Positions 13,946 to 24,879 of a stretch of 64,000 nucleotides of DNA are shown in pieces. This DNA is from Certhia americana. Lineage: Eukaryota; Chordata; Aves; Passeriformes; Certhiidae. Where the stretch lies: positions 4,986 to 68,985 of the forward strand of contig JAGMWU010000067.1 of NCBI GenBank assembly GCA_018697195.1. The letters are read 5' to 3'. The position numbers were made by a program, and so were the translations under genes. The notes beneath the pieces are model-generated. The model made no database searches. It was not told the origin of the DNA and saw only the letters and a list, made by a program, of their open reading frames with translations. Numbering within the stretch: position 1 is the first letter of the stretch; each line of letters begins with the position of its first letter.

Positions 13946-14406
13946 CCAGCTACTATCCTTCCTGACAGTCTCATGCCAGTGGTAATTTAAAAATTGTTTG
14001 GGATAGGCTGTGCCTCATAGACACAGGGAGCCAGTAATAACCCCCAGTTCAGTGACCCTGGTCGGATCATCAAACAGACGGCATAGGCAGGCTCAGTTCA
14101 GTGTTGGGTCAGGAATCATAACCTCCCCTGACCTTTTTTGTAGATTTAAAATTGTTTTGAGAAAGAGAAGTACAAAAAAAGATACAACTCCAGGCAATTC
14201 TGGAAAGCAGTCCAGCTTCCTGTACTGTACACATGCATATAAGTAACATGTTTAAACAGATGCAGCTCTGGCAGGGCTGAAAAATTAGGATTTAGGTACT
14301 TTGTGCATTTTTTTTCTAATAGAGTGCACATTGCTTCTATTTACTTTGAAAACTTTGAAGTTAAGAGACACTGTATGAAAATATTATCTTCATGACATTT
14401 AATAGC

Positions 14407-14422
14407 AAAAAAAAAAAAAAAA
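14407..14422. repeat. Poly-A tract (16 A)
   Basis: An uninterrupted run of A. No retroposon body is recognised immediately upstream. Confidence 0.9.
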
Positions 14423-14727
14423 GCAGGTAAATCTATTTTTAGAAAATTATGAATAAGATAAACAAACAAACAAAAAAACACCCTATGTGGAATTTTTCAG
14501 ATGCATTGCAGAAAACTGTCTGGTGTATCAGCAGTGTGTACCAGATGAAAAAAATTAACACTGAGATTACTAGACAAATTGCCTTGTAAGAGTAATATGC
14601 ATACAAACATAGGCTGGTTGGTTTCAAAGGTTTCCTTTGTGTGCATAGTATTTGCAGTCACAACCAATAAAACAAAATATACTGGCACTCTCTTTGTGGT
14701 TTTGGTTTTGGAATTGCATAATGGTGA

Positions 14728-15093
14728 CTAATATTTTCTCAAAACTTACTTTATAGTGTTTACTTAACAGAATTTTCATGCACTGTACCTGGAAATTATG
14801 AAATGTACTTTGTGTGCTTCCAAAGGGTTGTGAAGGCTCAGGAAGAGGTTTGCCAGTTTATGGAAAGAGAGCAGAAAGTGTTTCTCCTCTCTAGGCTTTT
14901 ATACAGGCTGGTACAGATCAGAAACACGTCAGCCAGGAGAGGGAAGGGAAGAGTAAAGTTACAGGAGCTCTCCAAGAAACATAAAAGTATAGAGTGGGAA
15001 AATGAACTGCCAGCTCCAAAAAGGCATCGGATTTTACAGGGGCAAACTCAGTTTAACAACACCAAGGACATCAATGCTTTTGCTGTTTTATAA
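14728..15093 (+). other. Weak open frame, possible exon, not recognised
   Basis: A frame stays open for about 120 codons from just after the TGA at 14725-14727 to the TAA at 15091-15093, with the first ATG at 14803. The predicted peptide is basic and fairly leucine- and glutamate-rich in its first half, with a run of K/R residues in the middle. I recognise no domain. A weak acceptor-like sequence (TTTACTTAACAG) lies near 14760-14771, but no convincing donor or partner exon is visible. Chance openness in moderately GC-rich sequence is the more likely explanation. Confidence 0.12.
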
Positions 15094-15099
15094 AAGACA

Positions 15100-17050
15100 A
15101 ACATGTAAATTTCTATCACAGAAATGAGACTATCAGCAAAGCTTAGTACTGATGTGGCATGGTGGGGGCCTGGGAATCTGGGCAATTCCCAGGCACAGCA
15201 GTGTGTTCCCAGCAATCCCAGCAGCATCAGCTGGCTTCTGATCATGTCTGAGCCATCAGCACTGTCCTCACTGGCTGTGCACAGCTCCATCCCAGAGGCA
15301 TAGGTAGCTTCTGGGAGCCCCTGGTCCTGAGGTAAACACCCATTGGAAACAGGCCAGGAGTTCTTAATGTGTCAAAGTTCTCTCTTCAGACCCTGGTCAA
15401 ACACAGGCAGCTGGGTCCTACAGGTGCATCCACATAATTTTCTAAGCCAGTTTTGGGAAGACAAAACTTTTGCAGTATAAACCTCTCTTAGAGGGCTATT
15501 CCTCACAGAATTCCTTTATTTTACTAGAGGTAAGTTTGCCACTGTTCTCACAATGAGTTTAAGCAAATTCTGTAAAAGCCTACTCCTAGGTAAAATTCTT
15601 ACACTTCCTATTCCCACAGATCAGGAAAGAGTTTGTAAAGCCCAATGTCATCTCCAAGTAAGCAGAGAAACAGTATTTGCTTTCCAGAATCTATTCATAT
15701 TGCAAATCCTTTATAATTTTTTTTCCTTCTCCAGACTTCTCTGGCAGCAGCAGTCACTGGAAAAAAGCAAATGGGAGAAGCAGGAGATTCCAGTAACTTG
15801 CCTTTCCTAGCACACTATCTGCCATGGGCCTGATTCTGCTCAGTCTTTATGATGCAGAGCTCACTCAGCAAAAACCTTTGTTATCACATTTTAATCAGTA
15901 ATGGCAATTTAAAACAATAGTTGTATGGTTCCCCTCCACCCTGTTTGAAGTATTCCAGCTCCAGCCTTGCCCTTTGATGTCAGAGTATGTGCTCATTAGG
16001 ATGTGCAATGACAGTAAACCAACCCAAGCTCACAACTCACATTGACTAACTAAATACAGGAAAAGGTTCTGGTTCCCAGGGATCCTGGAAGCTGCAATTT
16101 AATAAAGATTACCTGAAATTATTGTTCTCTATGCACCCAATGATAAAGTCATGATACCTGAGACAAGCACCACAGGAGCAGCCCACCCCCTAACTGGTGC
16201 TACAAAGGTGCTTTCCTATCTTGAGACCTGAAGATATTGTCATGCTTAAACTGGAGTAAGAGGAGAAAGCCACAGAATTCTAGAGGCTGAAGTGATCATG
16301 GAATCATGTCAGGGGACTCACACTGGGCCCGTGTCAAGCTGCAGCCCATGGGATGGCCAACACTTTCCTATAAGAGGTACAGAAATCTGAAAACCATCAG
16401 TAAAAGAGGAAAACCATCAGTTTCGAGTGAGGTACCTCCAAATATGAGGCCACAGCACTGTGTGCTCAACACACAGGGTTGTGTCCCCTGCCCTCAAGGG
16501 TTTGCAGGGCACTGGGAAGTGCCTACAGCTGCAGACACAGAAATGTGACCCAGTGCAAGAGCAGCAGCAGAGCTGTGGCAGGGACTGCCTGGGGGACACA
16601 GCACAGGACACACAGCCCCACACACCCCCAAATATCTCTCCCAGTCTCTCTGGGTTTACGTCTCATGTTATGTTGGAAGTTTCCCTCTGTGGCTGTGTCC
16701 GTAGTTAACTGAAACACAAACACTGTTAGTCTTTAGAGCACACAAACAATAGAAGTTATGATGGCTCTGGAATCTACAGTGTTACTGGTGCTAATAATTA
16801 GTTGCTTAACTTTAGTAAAATATTAGTAGTGTAAATAATGAAATCTGCATGACAACATCTGTCAGGAGACCAGGCAAAACAAAAAGAAAATCGCTTCTAA
16901 AACTTAACATCAAATTGATTAAATTTTAAGGCCTGAATTTCTGCTTCCCATGGGGGTTGGTATGGGAGAGTGAGGGTAGAGCCAGCTAGATGCTATTGTG
17001 TTTCTATGGCAACAGGGGGGGTTCAGTAGCCTCTGCCATTCCCTATGATT
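15100..17050. other. Intergenic DNA, no gene recognised
   Basis: No coding family, RNA gene or named repeat is recognised. A word of about 13 bases (GAAAACCATCAGT) occurs twice near 16388 and 16410. The stretch 16460-16660 is GC-richer, with frames open on both strands but no domain. Confidence 0.5.
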
Positions 17051-17129
17051 GGTAAAATCACTACACAGTGTATAAAGTGGCCAAGAGAAGCAACAGCCAA
17101 TAAATGCAGAAAATCCTTAAATCAAAGAG

Positions 17130-17325
17130 ACACAGAAATAAGAGATGGAAACAACCTGTTAGACCATCTTGTTCATTCCCTGAGGCCCTGAGCAGTATTA
17201 TTAACAGTCTCAAGAACCTTGAAAAACCTCTAAAAATTCCATCCAAGACACATGTAAAAACTTACTGAAAGGGAGAGCAATATCTCAGGAAGATATAAAA
17301 AATCTTTCTAATCTGCTTTCAGTAG
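17130..17325 (-). mobile_element. Possible ancient CR1-like LINE fragment
   Basis: The order of words (a GAGATGGAAAC start, then TTAGACCATCTTGTTCATTCC, a GAGCAG word, and CTTTCTAATCTGC near the end) resembles the 3' portion of old CR1-family LINEs read on the opposite strand. The match is by eye and heavily decayed. It could equally be unique sequence. Confidence 0.25.
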
Positions 17326-17812
17326 GTGTGTGCACACTGTACTGAGCATGCTGGATATCAGGTTCTTCAGCATTTGAGAAATAGGATGCAGGGGAGAGGT
17401 TTCATAGCATTACTCACCATAACACAAGTACTTTTGCAGAAGATAGAACATCCTATAAAAATATCCTGCCAGCTATATCACTTCAAATTCTCCCCTCCTT
17501 GCCACGGAACAGATTTCTGTACCCTAAAAACAGAAGAATTATTTTGAAGAGCCTGCCTATCCATTTCAGATGGTAGCTCCAGGTGTCTCATTGATAAGCT
17601 GCAGAATAAACTTAAAATAGAAAGAAGATATTTTAGATAAGCATTTGTGTGACAGGTATAGCTCCTCTCCTTTTCTTTTGCAGTGAAGGCAAAGAGAGGG
17701 ATTAGACTGAGTCAAAATTTGTGAGCCCCTGTCAGCAAGGCAGAAGGAATACCTCTACATACCAAAGCAACCTGAGTGTCAGACTCTGCAAAAGCCCACA
17801 CGTTCCACTCTC

Positions 17813-17835
17813 AAAAAAAAAAAAAAAAAAAAAAA
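17813..17835. repeat. Poly-A tract (23 A)
   Basis: A pure A run following CCACTCTC. There is no clear retroposon body upstream; avian CR1 elements do not end in poly-A, so this is probably a simple repeat. Confidence 0.9.
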
Positions 17836-17839
17836 TCGT

Positions 17840-20800
17840 ATGTATTATTCAGGTGGTACAAGACCAGAGAAATGTACAGGGTCTTGTTCTCAGTATTGCA
17901 AAGCACTTGAAGACATGCTGGTGGAAGGCAGTGTCCTCCTACCCAGAGTGATTTATGCCTACCAGCCCAAATAACTGCTCTTACACAAAACTGTGCTGCT
18001 CCATAGTAATTTACTAAAGTGAATAGCATTAATAAAGGTTTGCTCAGGTTAAAGGAAGATGTATTTTTTCCATTGGGATTATATGTTGTCTTCAGGCAGA
18101 GCTATGACTACAGGTATGATTTCTGCAACAGCACAGATATATCCTAAAGGAATATAGATAAATCTGGGAATATAGATATATCCTAAAGGACTGCTACCTT
18201 CACCTTGGCATTGGATTTTTGCTGTGCTACGTAACATAGTGACCCAGCAACTGCGGTTTGTCCATAGCTACGTATCTACTGTAATGGGGCATATGTCACC
18301 AAATGAGAAGAGGCTAAATATTGGAAATATTGGAAATTTGGAATAAATATTGGAAAGATGAGGTAAGGGCAAGACTGTATCTCCTTCCCATGCTTACCTG
18401 TCAATCCCAGCCTCTCCTGAGCTGCTAGAGCTCAGTGACGAGCCAGAGCAGCACCAGGCTCCTGCCATTTTCCAGTGGGCTGCACCTCCTTAGTCTTGTC
18501 TCAGATGTATCCCTTTCTTTCCCAGCCTGACAAGGGCTAGCAAGGAAAAAGCAACTCATCTCTGGAGCTGGAGCTGCCAAGAGAGTTCTTCTCTACCTGC
18601 TGATCCAAGCCATTTAATCTGTCAGCAATTGGGTGAGGAGGAGGAGTAATGCTCGGCAGCTGACACAGAAGTGCTGGTATCTTTGCACATCCTTTATGTG
18701 CAACCATCTATTGATCACACCTGGGCACTTAAGAAAAGAAGATGTCTCATCTCATATTTTTATTCCATGTTTTATCCCATCTACTGTTATTTCCAACTGT
18801 GGCACCCTGATTATGTTAACATTGAGGACAGTCTCCTCTTTTGATTAAGAGTTGTGAACTTTGAAACCAGCACAGCCTGGGATCCTATTACCAGGCCAGT
18901 TGCATTCCCAGTGGAAATGGGTCTTATTTTGTTTACAGATAAAAAATAAAAAAAGTGGTATCATCTATTATCCCAAGGGTGTTGTTTACATTAATTTATC
19001 CACTGCTTCCAAGGAGCTACAGAGTTCAAGAGCATTATTAAACAGTGAGAACCCATCCTGGATTGAGTTACTGAAAGAATTACAGCTGACACTAAGAACT
19101 GCTTGAAATGTCTTGAGGGGAGCTGCAGACAATGGGCTGTATTATTTAGCAGAATAAAGGTGAAGATACAGGGGATACTTGAGACCTAGGAAGCAGTGTC
19201 AGTGAGTCTACCACAAGCATCAGCTCCAGTTGTACTAGCAAGAATCCCAAATCAAGGAAAGAAGATGTTAAAGAAAACCAGTCTGCTGAAACCTCAGGGA
19301 TTTTTATTCTTTCTTCTCCAACGTGTAGCCATATATTTGGACTGTCAGACATAATCTTTGCTTACTGTTTTATTAATGCCTTTCTTATAATCATTAGTGC
19401 AAAAGATGAAAAAGCATTTGACTTAACAAGTAAAACCACAATATATTTTTTGGTATTTCACAGGCAGAAAATGAGAATATTTGCTGGACATTGTTCTCCA
19501 GAGTCCTTAAAACTAGCTAAAGAAACCAAGCATAGAATGCAAAAAAAGAAATGAAAATGTTTAGCTCAGATTCTGATATTTATTTACTACTGGGATACTT
19601 TACAATTCACCCATTCCAAGCAGAGGTGGTGAAATTCCTTTCCAAGATAGACGCAATATTTTCTTGACAAGTATCAAGTGGAGGCAGCACTCTGTTATCA
19701 AGAGTGCTGAATGAATTTCCTGTCTGTAATTAGCTAATAAAGCATAAGAGTCTTATGCTGTGCTACTGGGAGAGCTTTATTGCATTGTGGGTAGTGACAG
19801 TGGGCAGAGTTTTCCCATTTCACACATACTTGTAGCTCTTGGCTTGATATTTCTGCACTTGGCCAGTTTGTGGAGCACTGTATGAAATTTAGTCAGATGA
19901 GTTTCTTTTACTGCCACTGTCAGGGTAGTTCTTAGCCTCTTGAGAAAATCTACAGAGAGCAATAAAGCTAGATTGTCCAACCAAGCTCAAAAATTGGGTC
20001 AAAGCACTATTAGGGGGTTCAAAATAATTTTTCACTCCATGTTTTTTATGAGTAGCTGCTCTCTACACCGAGGGGCAGCACCTGCCTCCCTGCACCTTTC
20101 TGAGGCTGGAGGGTGCAGCCCCTTCCCCAGGAACCACAGGTCCCTATTTCCTGCACAGCCCCACTACCCTGTGCTGGTCCTGCTATGGGAGATCCCAGGG
20201 TTTTCAGAAAAGTGAGAAGGTATTTTACTCCCCCTTCTTATTGACACAATTATTTGAGTGTGCCATCCTGCTGAGATCAATCTCTCCTTTATTGCGAGGG
20301 TGTATCTATTCAATGCTGAGTTTCACAGAGTAGAGCTGAGCTAACTGCTCACGTCTGTGCCGCTATTGTGGTGCTGGCTACCCCCTGCCATATCCACAAA
20401 ACCCTTCCAGATTCCAGGCACACATTCTGGCATGCCATCTGATCCAAATTAAAGCTGGCCTGCACTGGGTTCCTAGCTCAGCACTGAATTCCAGCTGCGG
20501 TAAGCCACTAACGCTGTTACACCTAGTCTCTAATTTGAATGCATTTTACATTTCAATATATTATGTCTGAATATTAAAAATGTCCACAAGAGGTGGACTT
20601 TTCTTTCTCCATCAAGTCAACCTGCAGGGTAGTCAGCCTAAAGAAAGTCAAGATTTGATGCAAATTGTCTTCTCTGCTGCCCAAGGCTGAGAAAGCAGAA
20701 TCCCATCCAGAGGGTCGGGTGGCCATAGGTATGAGACCTGTCTGCCACCAGGGTCAGAGCCCTTCAATTATGCTGCTGAGATCCACTGGGCTGTCTCCTG

Positions 20801-23110
20801 GGTTGGGGTCCACCTCCAGCCCACCAGGATGTGGTTGTTCATCTGTCAAAGGCTCAGCAGCTTATGGCAGTGTTTTGAATTGTGAAGAAGTTGAAAGCAC
20901 TGAGGAAACAGCTGGTTTGGCTGATTTACAAGTGTAAACTGATTGCCAGCGTGGCTTTAGAATCAGATTCCTCTCACCAGTACATGCACTTGGTCTGACA
21001 GCTTCAGGTTAGATTTTAATAACCTGATACCTGTGCGCTACTCCACGGGAAGCTCCAGACACCAAGTGTAGGTAAGACAGAGTTAAACTAACATGCACAC
21101 TCCCAGGTGTGTTTGTGGTATGTCAGGAGTGGCCACACAGCCTTCTCCAGTGCTGCCCTCCCCTCGCTGCCCAGAACACACAGCTGGCAGTAGCCTGTGG
21201 TGCAGATTGGCTCCTGTAAGAATAGCTCCACAAGAAGCCTGCAGTGCCAGGTGAAATTAGGATGGACAGACAATCTATACATGGACAGCTTTTCATTCAG
21301 GTCAAAAAAAATATTAATGAGAGAGGAAGTTTGAAAACAAGGTCAAGAGGGACAAGAGAAACAAATGCTCATCTTCACAGAACCCAGGAGCAACTTCAAC
21401 TTGCAATTCAGGTCTTGTCTTGGATTATAATTGGTTTTAACAAAAAAAACCAATGAACTAAAGAGAACACAAACTGGCTGTTAATTGCACCATGCTAATT
21501 TTCAATTTTCCTTTTCATTGTCCCCTGTGCTCTCAGCTAGTAGAAACGTGGTATTCTAGGCAAGGAAAGTATCTGTTGAGTTAAATTTCTCCCCATCCCC
21601 AGTCAGCGACTGTACTCTGGCTTCAGTTAAAGTCTGGAGTTGAACTGCTGAGAGTAATACTAACAGCAAATTCAGAGCCCTGATGTCCCCAGAATATTTC
21701 TTGTCTAACCTAGTATCAGTGTGGATTCACAGTGAACTTCGTGCAAGAAAAGGTGTGTTAGGAATTCCAGGAAACCCTGAAATAGAAGGAACAAGTGGCA
21801 TGCAGGAACATCATGTTTAGTTTTTGTAAGTTCATAGCGGCTTGTTAAAAATATCCCTGTAGACTTAGAAGTCAGAGATAGTATCAGCAGCACACAAATC
21901 TTTGAGAAAATGTGATTCAAGTCAGAAATGTGGCAGGTACCAAGAAGTAGCAAAGACCAACTGCTTGCAAGGGGTGGAGACAAAGTGTGACAGCATGACT
22001 GGCAGTAAAGGGACCTCTCTAGCTATAGCCTGTCCTGGAGTATCTGAACAAGGTGGGCAAAGCAGGACAAGCCCAGGGATGGCAGCCAGTGTCAGCAAAG
22101 AGCCCAGATCATCCAGCAAGTCTGTGGCACTGACGCAGGTCCAGGGTCAATCCACAAAGTCAATCCACAGGTCAGGGTCAGGTCCAGTGCAGGTAACTAA
22201 CACCAGAGACATGCTTTCATCTGAATCTGCAAATTTCCTAGTACAAGGTACTTTCCATATTAGTTACATTAATTTTAGGCAACTAATAAAAGGGGGGGGG
22301 GGGAATAACCCCCCAAAATGAACAGGTTATACTTTAAAAAAATTAAACACAGCATAAATAAATAATAAAAAATAAACAAAACATGTGGTGATCATCCTGC
22401 ACTCAGCCTTCACACCCCATCCCCAGTCAGGGTGAAGGTCAGGAGAATGGCTGGCATAAACTGCACGTAAAATGCTGAGACATCAGCCAGATCCTGCAAA
22501 TCTTGGAGGGATGAGTACAATGATTCTCAGAGAGAGTCCTTATTCCCACTTCTCCTCACCTGTGCTCTGTAGGTACTAGCTTTTCCAGAGCTGGAGGGAG
22601 ATGAAATGACTCCTTCCCAGCACAAGGATCTCACTGAGCCCTGTAGTGCTGTGCAGTGCTAAGCCTGCTGTGCACATTCTGGGGCTGACCTGCCCCAGAC
22701 AAACTCAGGATTTCCCAGACCTGACACAGACCATCTGCAGCATCACTTGTGCAAAGGCAGGAGGAGCAAGTACTCCCTCCCTGTGCAGCCCCCTGACAGA
22801 GCCCAGGCAAAGCCCCTGGATCTGCTGACTGAGGAGGCATCAGGTCAAGCACAGGAGCTGACATCCAGCCAGATACCTTCTCCAATAACCTGCTTAGTGG
22901 AGAAAGCACCCAGGTCCAATGCCAGCTCATTTGAGTTTGCAGGTGGTTTGATCTCTATTTCAAAAAGAAATGACAGCTGTTTTGTTCCTTCACTCCAGCT
23001 GAATACTGTGGCTCTATGCTCAGCAGATGTGCAGGAGGGAAGATAATTTTCCATGACAGCAAGGCCAGAAGAACTACAGAAACTCTCTCCTCCTAAGCAG
23101 CTCACCATTA
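17840..23110. other. Intergenic DNA, no gene recognised
   Basis: No protein family is recognised. Local low-order repeats are seen: GATATATCCTAAAGGA-like words twice near 18135-18190, AATATTGGAAA words near 18315-18355, and GTCAATCCACA twice near 22147-22171. A G12 tract at 22292-22303 is followed closely by C6. Open frames here are short and overlap on opposite strands. Confidence 0.5.
22292..22314. repeat. G12 tract followed by C6 (possible small hairpin)
   Basis: Twelve G, then AATAA, then six C. The last six G can pair with the six C around a five-base loop. A simple low-complexity feature. Confidence 0.8.
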
Positions 23111-23115
23111 ACATT

Positions 23116-23135
23116 GAACAACCTAGAGGTTGTTC
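23116..23135. repeat. Short perfect hairpin (8 bp stem)
   Basis: GAACAACC and GGTTGTTC face each other around the loop TAGA. It lies 93 bases left of the long inverted repeat. The core CAACCTAGAGGTTG resembles the palindrome at 23609-23622. Confidence 0.7.
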
Positions 23136-23228
23136 AGCAGAAGAGGGAACCAGCATGGTGGGTAATTCACAGAGAGGGGGCAAATATGGCAGTGGCAGCA
23201 GCAGCTGCTGCTTCTGCTTGTCCCAAAC

Positions 23229-23297
23229 GTATTTTACCTTTTTTAAAAAACAAACGTCCGTATTTCCTGTCCATGGATCCAGGACATTCTGACCAGC
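23229..23297 (+). repeat. Left arm of a 69 bp inverted repeat
   Basis: This segment is the reverse complement of 23764-23832 with two mismatches in 69 bases. One mismatch is a CpG here against CpA in the partner; the other is also a transition. The arm contains an inner palindrome TTTTTTAAAAAA and the word TCCATGGATCCA. Similarity may continue weakly outward (TGCTTCTGCTT against TGCTTTGCTT). No target-site duplication or transposon family is recognised. Confidence 0.9.
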
Positions 23298-23763
23298 AAT
23301 GCTGATGCACGTTTTACAGGAGCAATCTTAGGGATAGAGAGAATGATCTAAGTGATTAGCGCTCAGGACAAGGTTCTGGTTTCTGTAATTGTAAGGAAGC
23401 AACTTATAAAAATAATAGTAATGTTGAATGTTTCAAGAGATGAAATCGAAGTCATAATATTTAAATAATAAAAATGTGTTGTTTAAATATTACTTAAAAC
23501 TATAATGAAATTTCTGCTTTTGTTGTACGTCTGCAAATTATTCGCATTGATCTGCTAATTATAGTATATGGGATGCTTTTCATCACCAGAGAAGCTGGAG
23601 TTATTAGTCAACCTTAAGGTTGTTGGTTCAGTTCATTATTCTCAATTATGCTAATGGAAAAGCTGGTGTGGAGAAATGAGGCTGTTGATTTTCCTGCAGT
23701 TTCTGGAACCCAGGAGCACTAGGTACCTCCCTAGGTCTTTCTATTATCAGCTGGTTTTGTCCA
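23298..23763. promoter_or_regulatory. AT-rich spacer inside the inverted repeat, possible non-coding element
   Basis: 466 bases enclosed by the inverted repeat. It is rich in homeodomain-type words (GCTAATTATAG, ATTATGCTAATGG) and holds the perfect 14-base palindrome CAACCTTAAGGTTG. There is no open frame of note. It looks more like a regulatory element than a transposon interior, since no transposase remnant is seen. Inference only. Confidence 0.3.
23609..23622. repeat. Perfect 14 bp palindrome
   Basis: CAACCTTAAGGTTG reads the same on both strands. It is similar to the hairpin core at 23119-23132. Confidence 0.85.
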
Positions 23764-23832
23764 GCTGGTCAGAATGTCTTGGATCCATGGACAGGAAATA
23801 CGGATGTTTGTTTTTTAAAAAAGGTAAAATAC
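23764..23832 (-). repeat. Right arm of a 69 bp inverted repeat
   Basis: The reverse-complement partner of 23229-23297, with two transitions between the arms. The high identity suggests either a recent duplication or continuing gene conversion between the arms. Confidence 0.9.
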
Positions 23833-23839
23833 ATTCTAA

Positions 23840-24700
23840 AGCAAAGCAGCCACAATCATCTGTAGCAGTACCCCCACCTCACCTGCTGTTCTTCTAAACT
23901 ATACTGTGGAGCTTATCTAGGAAGCAGCTGATATTAAAATATCCAAGTCAGGGAACATTTGTTTTCCTAAAACCTTCCCTGTTTGCTGGCAAAATTCTTT
24001 CAATGGAACAAGATGTTCAGGTGCCGTTGTGGAGCCAGGAATAAATGAGCACTCAGGCAGGTAGTCAGCAGCTCTGAGATTCACTCACTGCTGGTCACTA
24101 GGAAAGGTTCAGGATTTGAACCTTTCTCACTTACCTTGTGGCATGAACTAAGACTCAGAACACAGCAAACAGTGACAGGTGACTGTACATGACAGCAAAA
24201 AGACATCACATTGAATTCTGTGGGTCACTTGCAACTGGAGAGATTATGTCATGAGCTGGATTTGGTCTACTGAATAATAACCATGTCCTTTCACTACTGG
24301 GCAAGGGGCAGACCACAAAATAACTAAAAGCAGTCAATAAAAAATACAGGCAAATAAGTAGTTTTACTGTGTTGTATTTCTATCAGCAGGCACTTCAGGG
24401 TTTAAAATGGGTCAGAAAAAGTGACAAAACCTGAAATAATGCAGAGAGAAGTACATATGTTTAGGCAGTGATGCAAAAGAAAGCATGTTGTGGTGTGTGA
24501 AATGTCTCTCTGCATCAGAAACACCTCTGGGATGTCAGCCCCTCCAACTGGCACAAACTGCAATGAGAATGGTTGGGGTGAGATAGCACACAGGAACAAA
24601 GGCTGCAGTGAAGGTACATAAGAGACCCAACTGAACTGGAAGAAACTGCTCTCCTCTACCAACTGTTTCAACAGCCAAAATCTCTTTTGAGATTAAAAGG
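23840..24700. other. Intergenic DNA, no gene recognised
   Basis: Unique-looking sequence with no coding family, RNA gene or named repeat recognised. Confidence 0.5.
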
Positions 24701-24710
24701 AGTATTTTTG

Positions 24711-24742
24711 TATGTATGTATGTGTGCATGTGTGTGTGTATG

Positions 24743-24792
<50 letters not shown>

Positions 24793-24814
24793 TGTATGTA
24801 TGTGTATATATATA

Positions 24815-24848
<34 letters not shown>

Positions 24849-24870
24849 CACATATACATGCATATATACA
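24711..24870. repeat. Complex TATG / TG / TA microsatellite
   Basis: About 160 bases of alternating pyrimidine-purine sequence made of successive blocks: TATG units, a TG block (about 24720-24740), a TA block (about 24743-24764), a long TATG block (about 24765-24802), short TA, TG again (about 24815-24829) and TA. Such tracts are hypermutable; TG blocks can adopt Z-DNA and TA blocks cruciforms. Frames open across it on both strands are artefacts of the repeat. Confidence 0.95.
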
Positions 24871-24879
24871 CTTCGTGTA

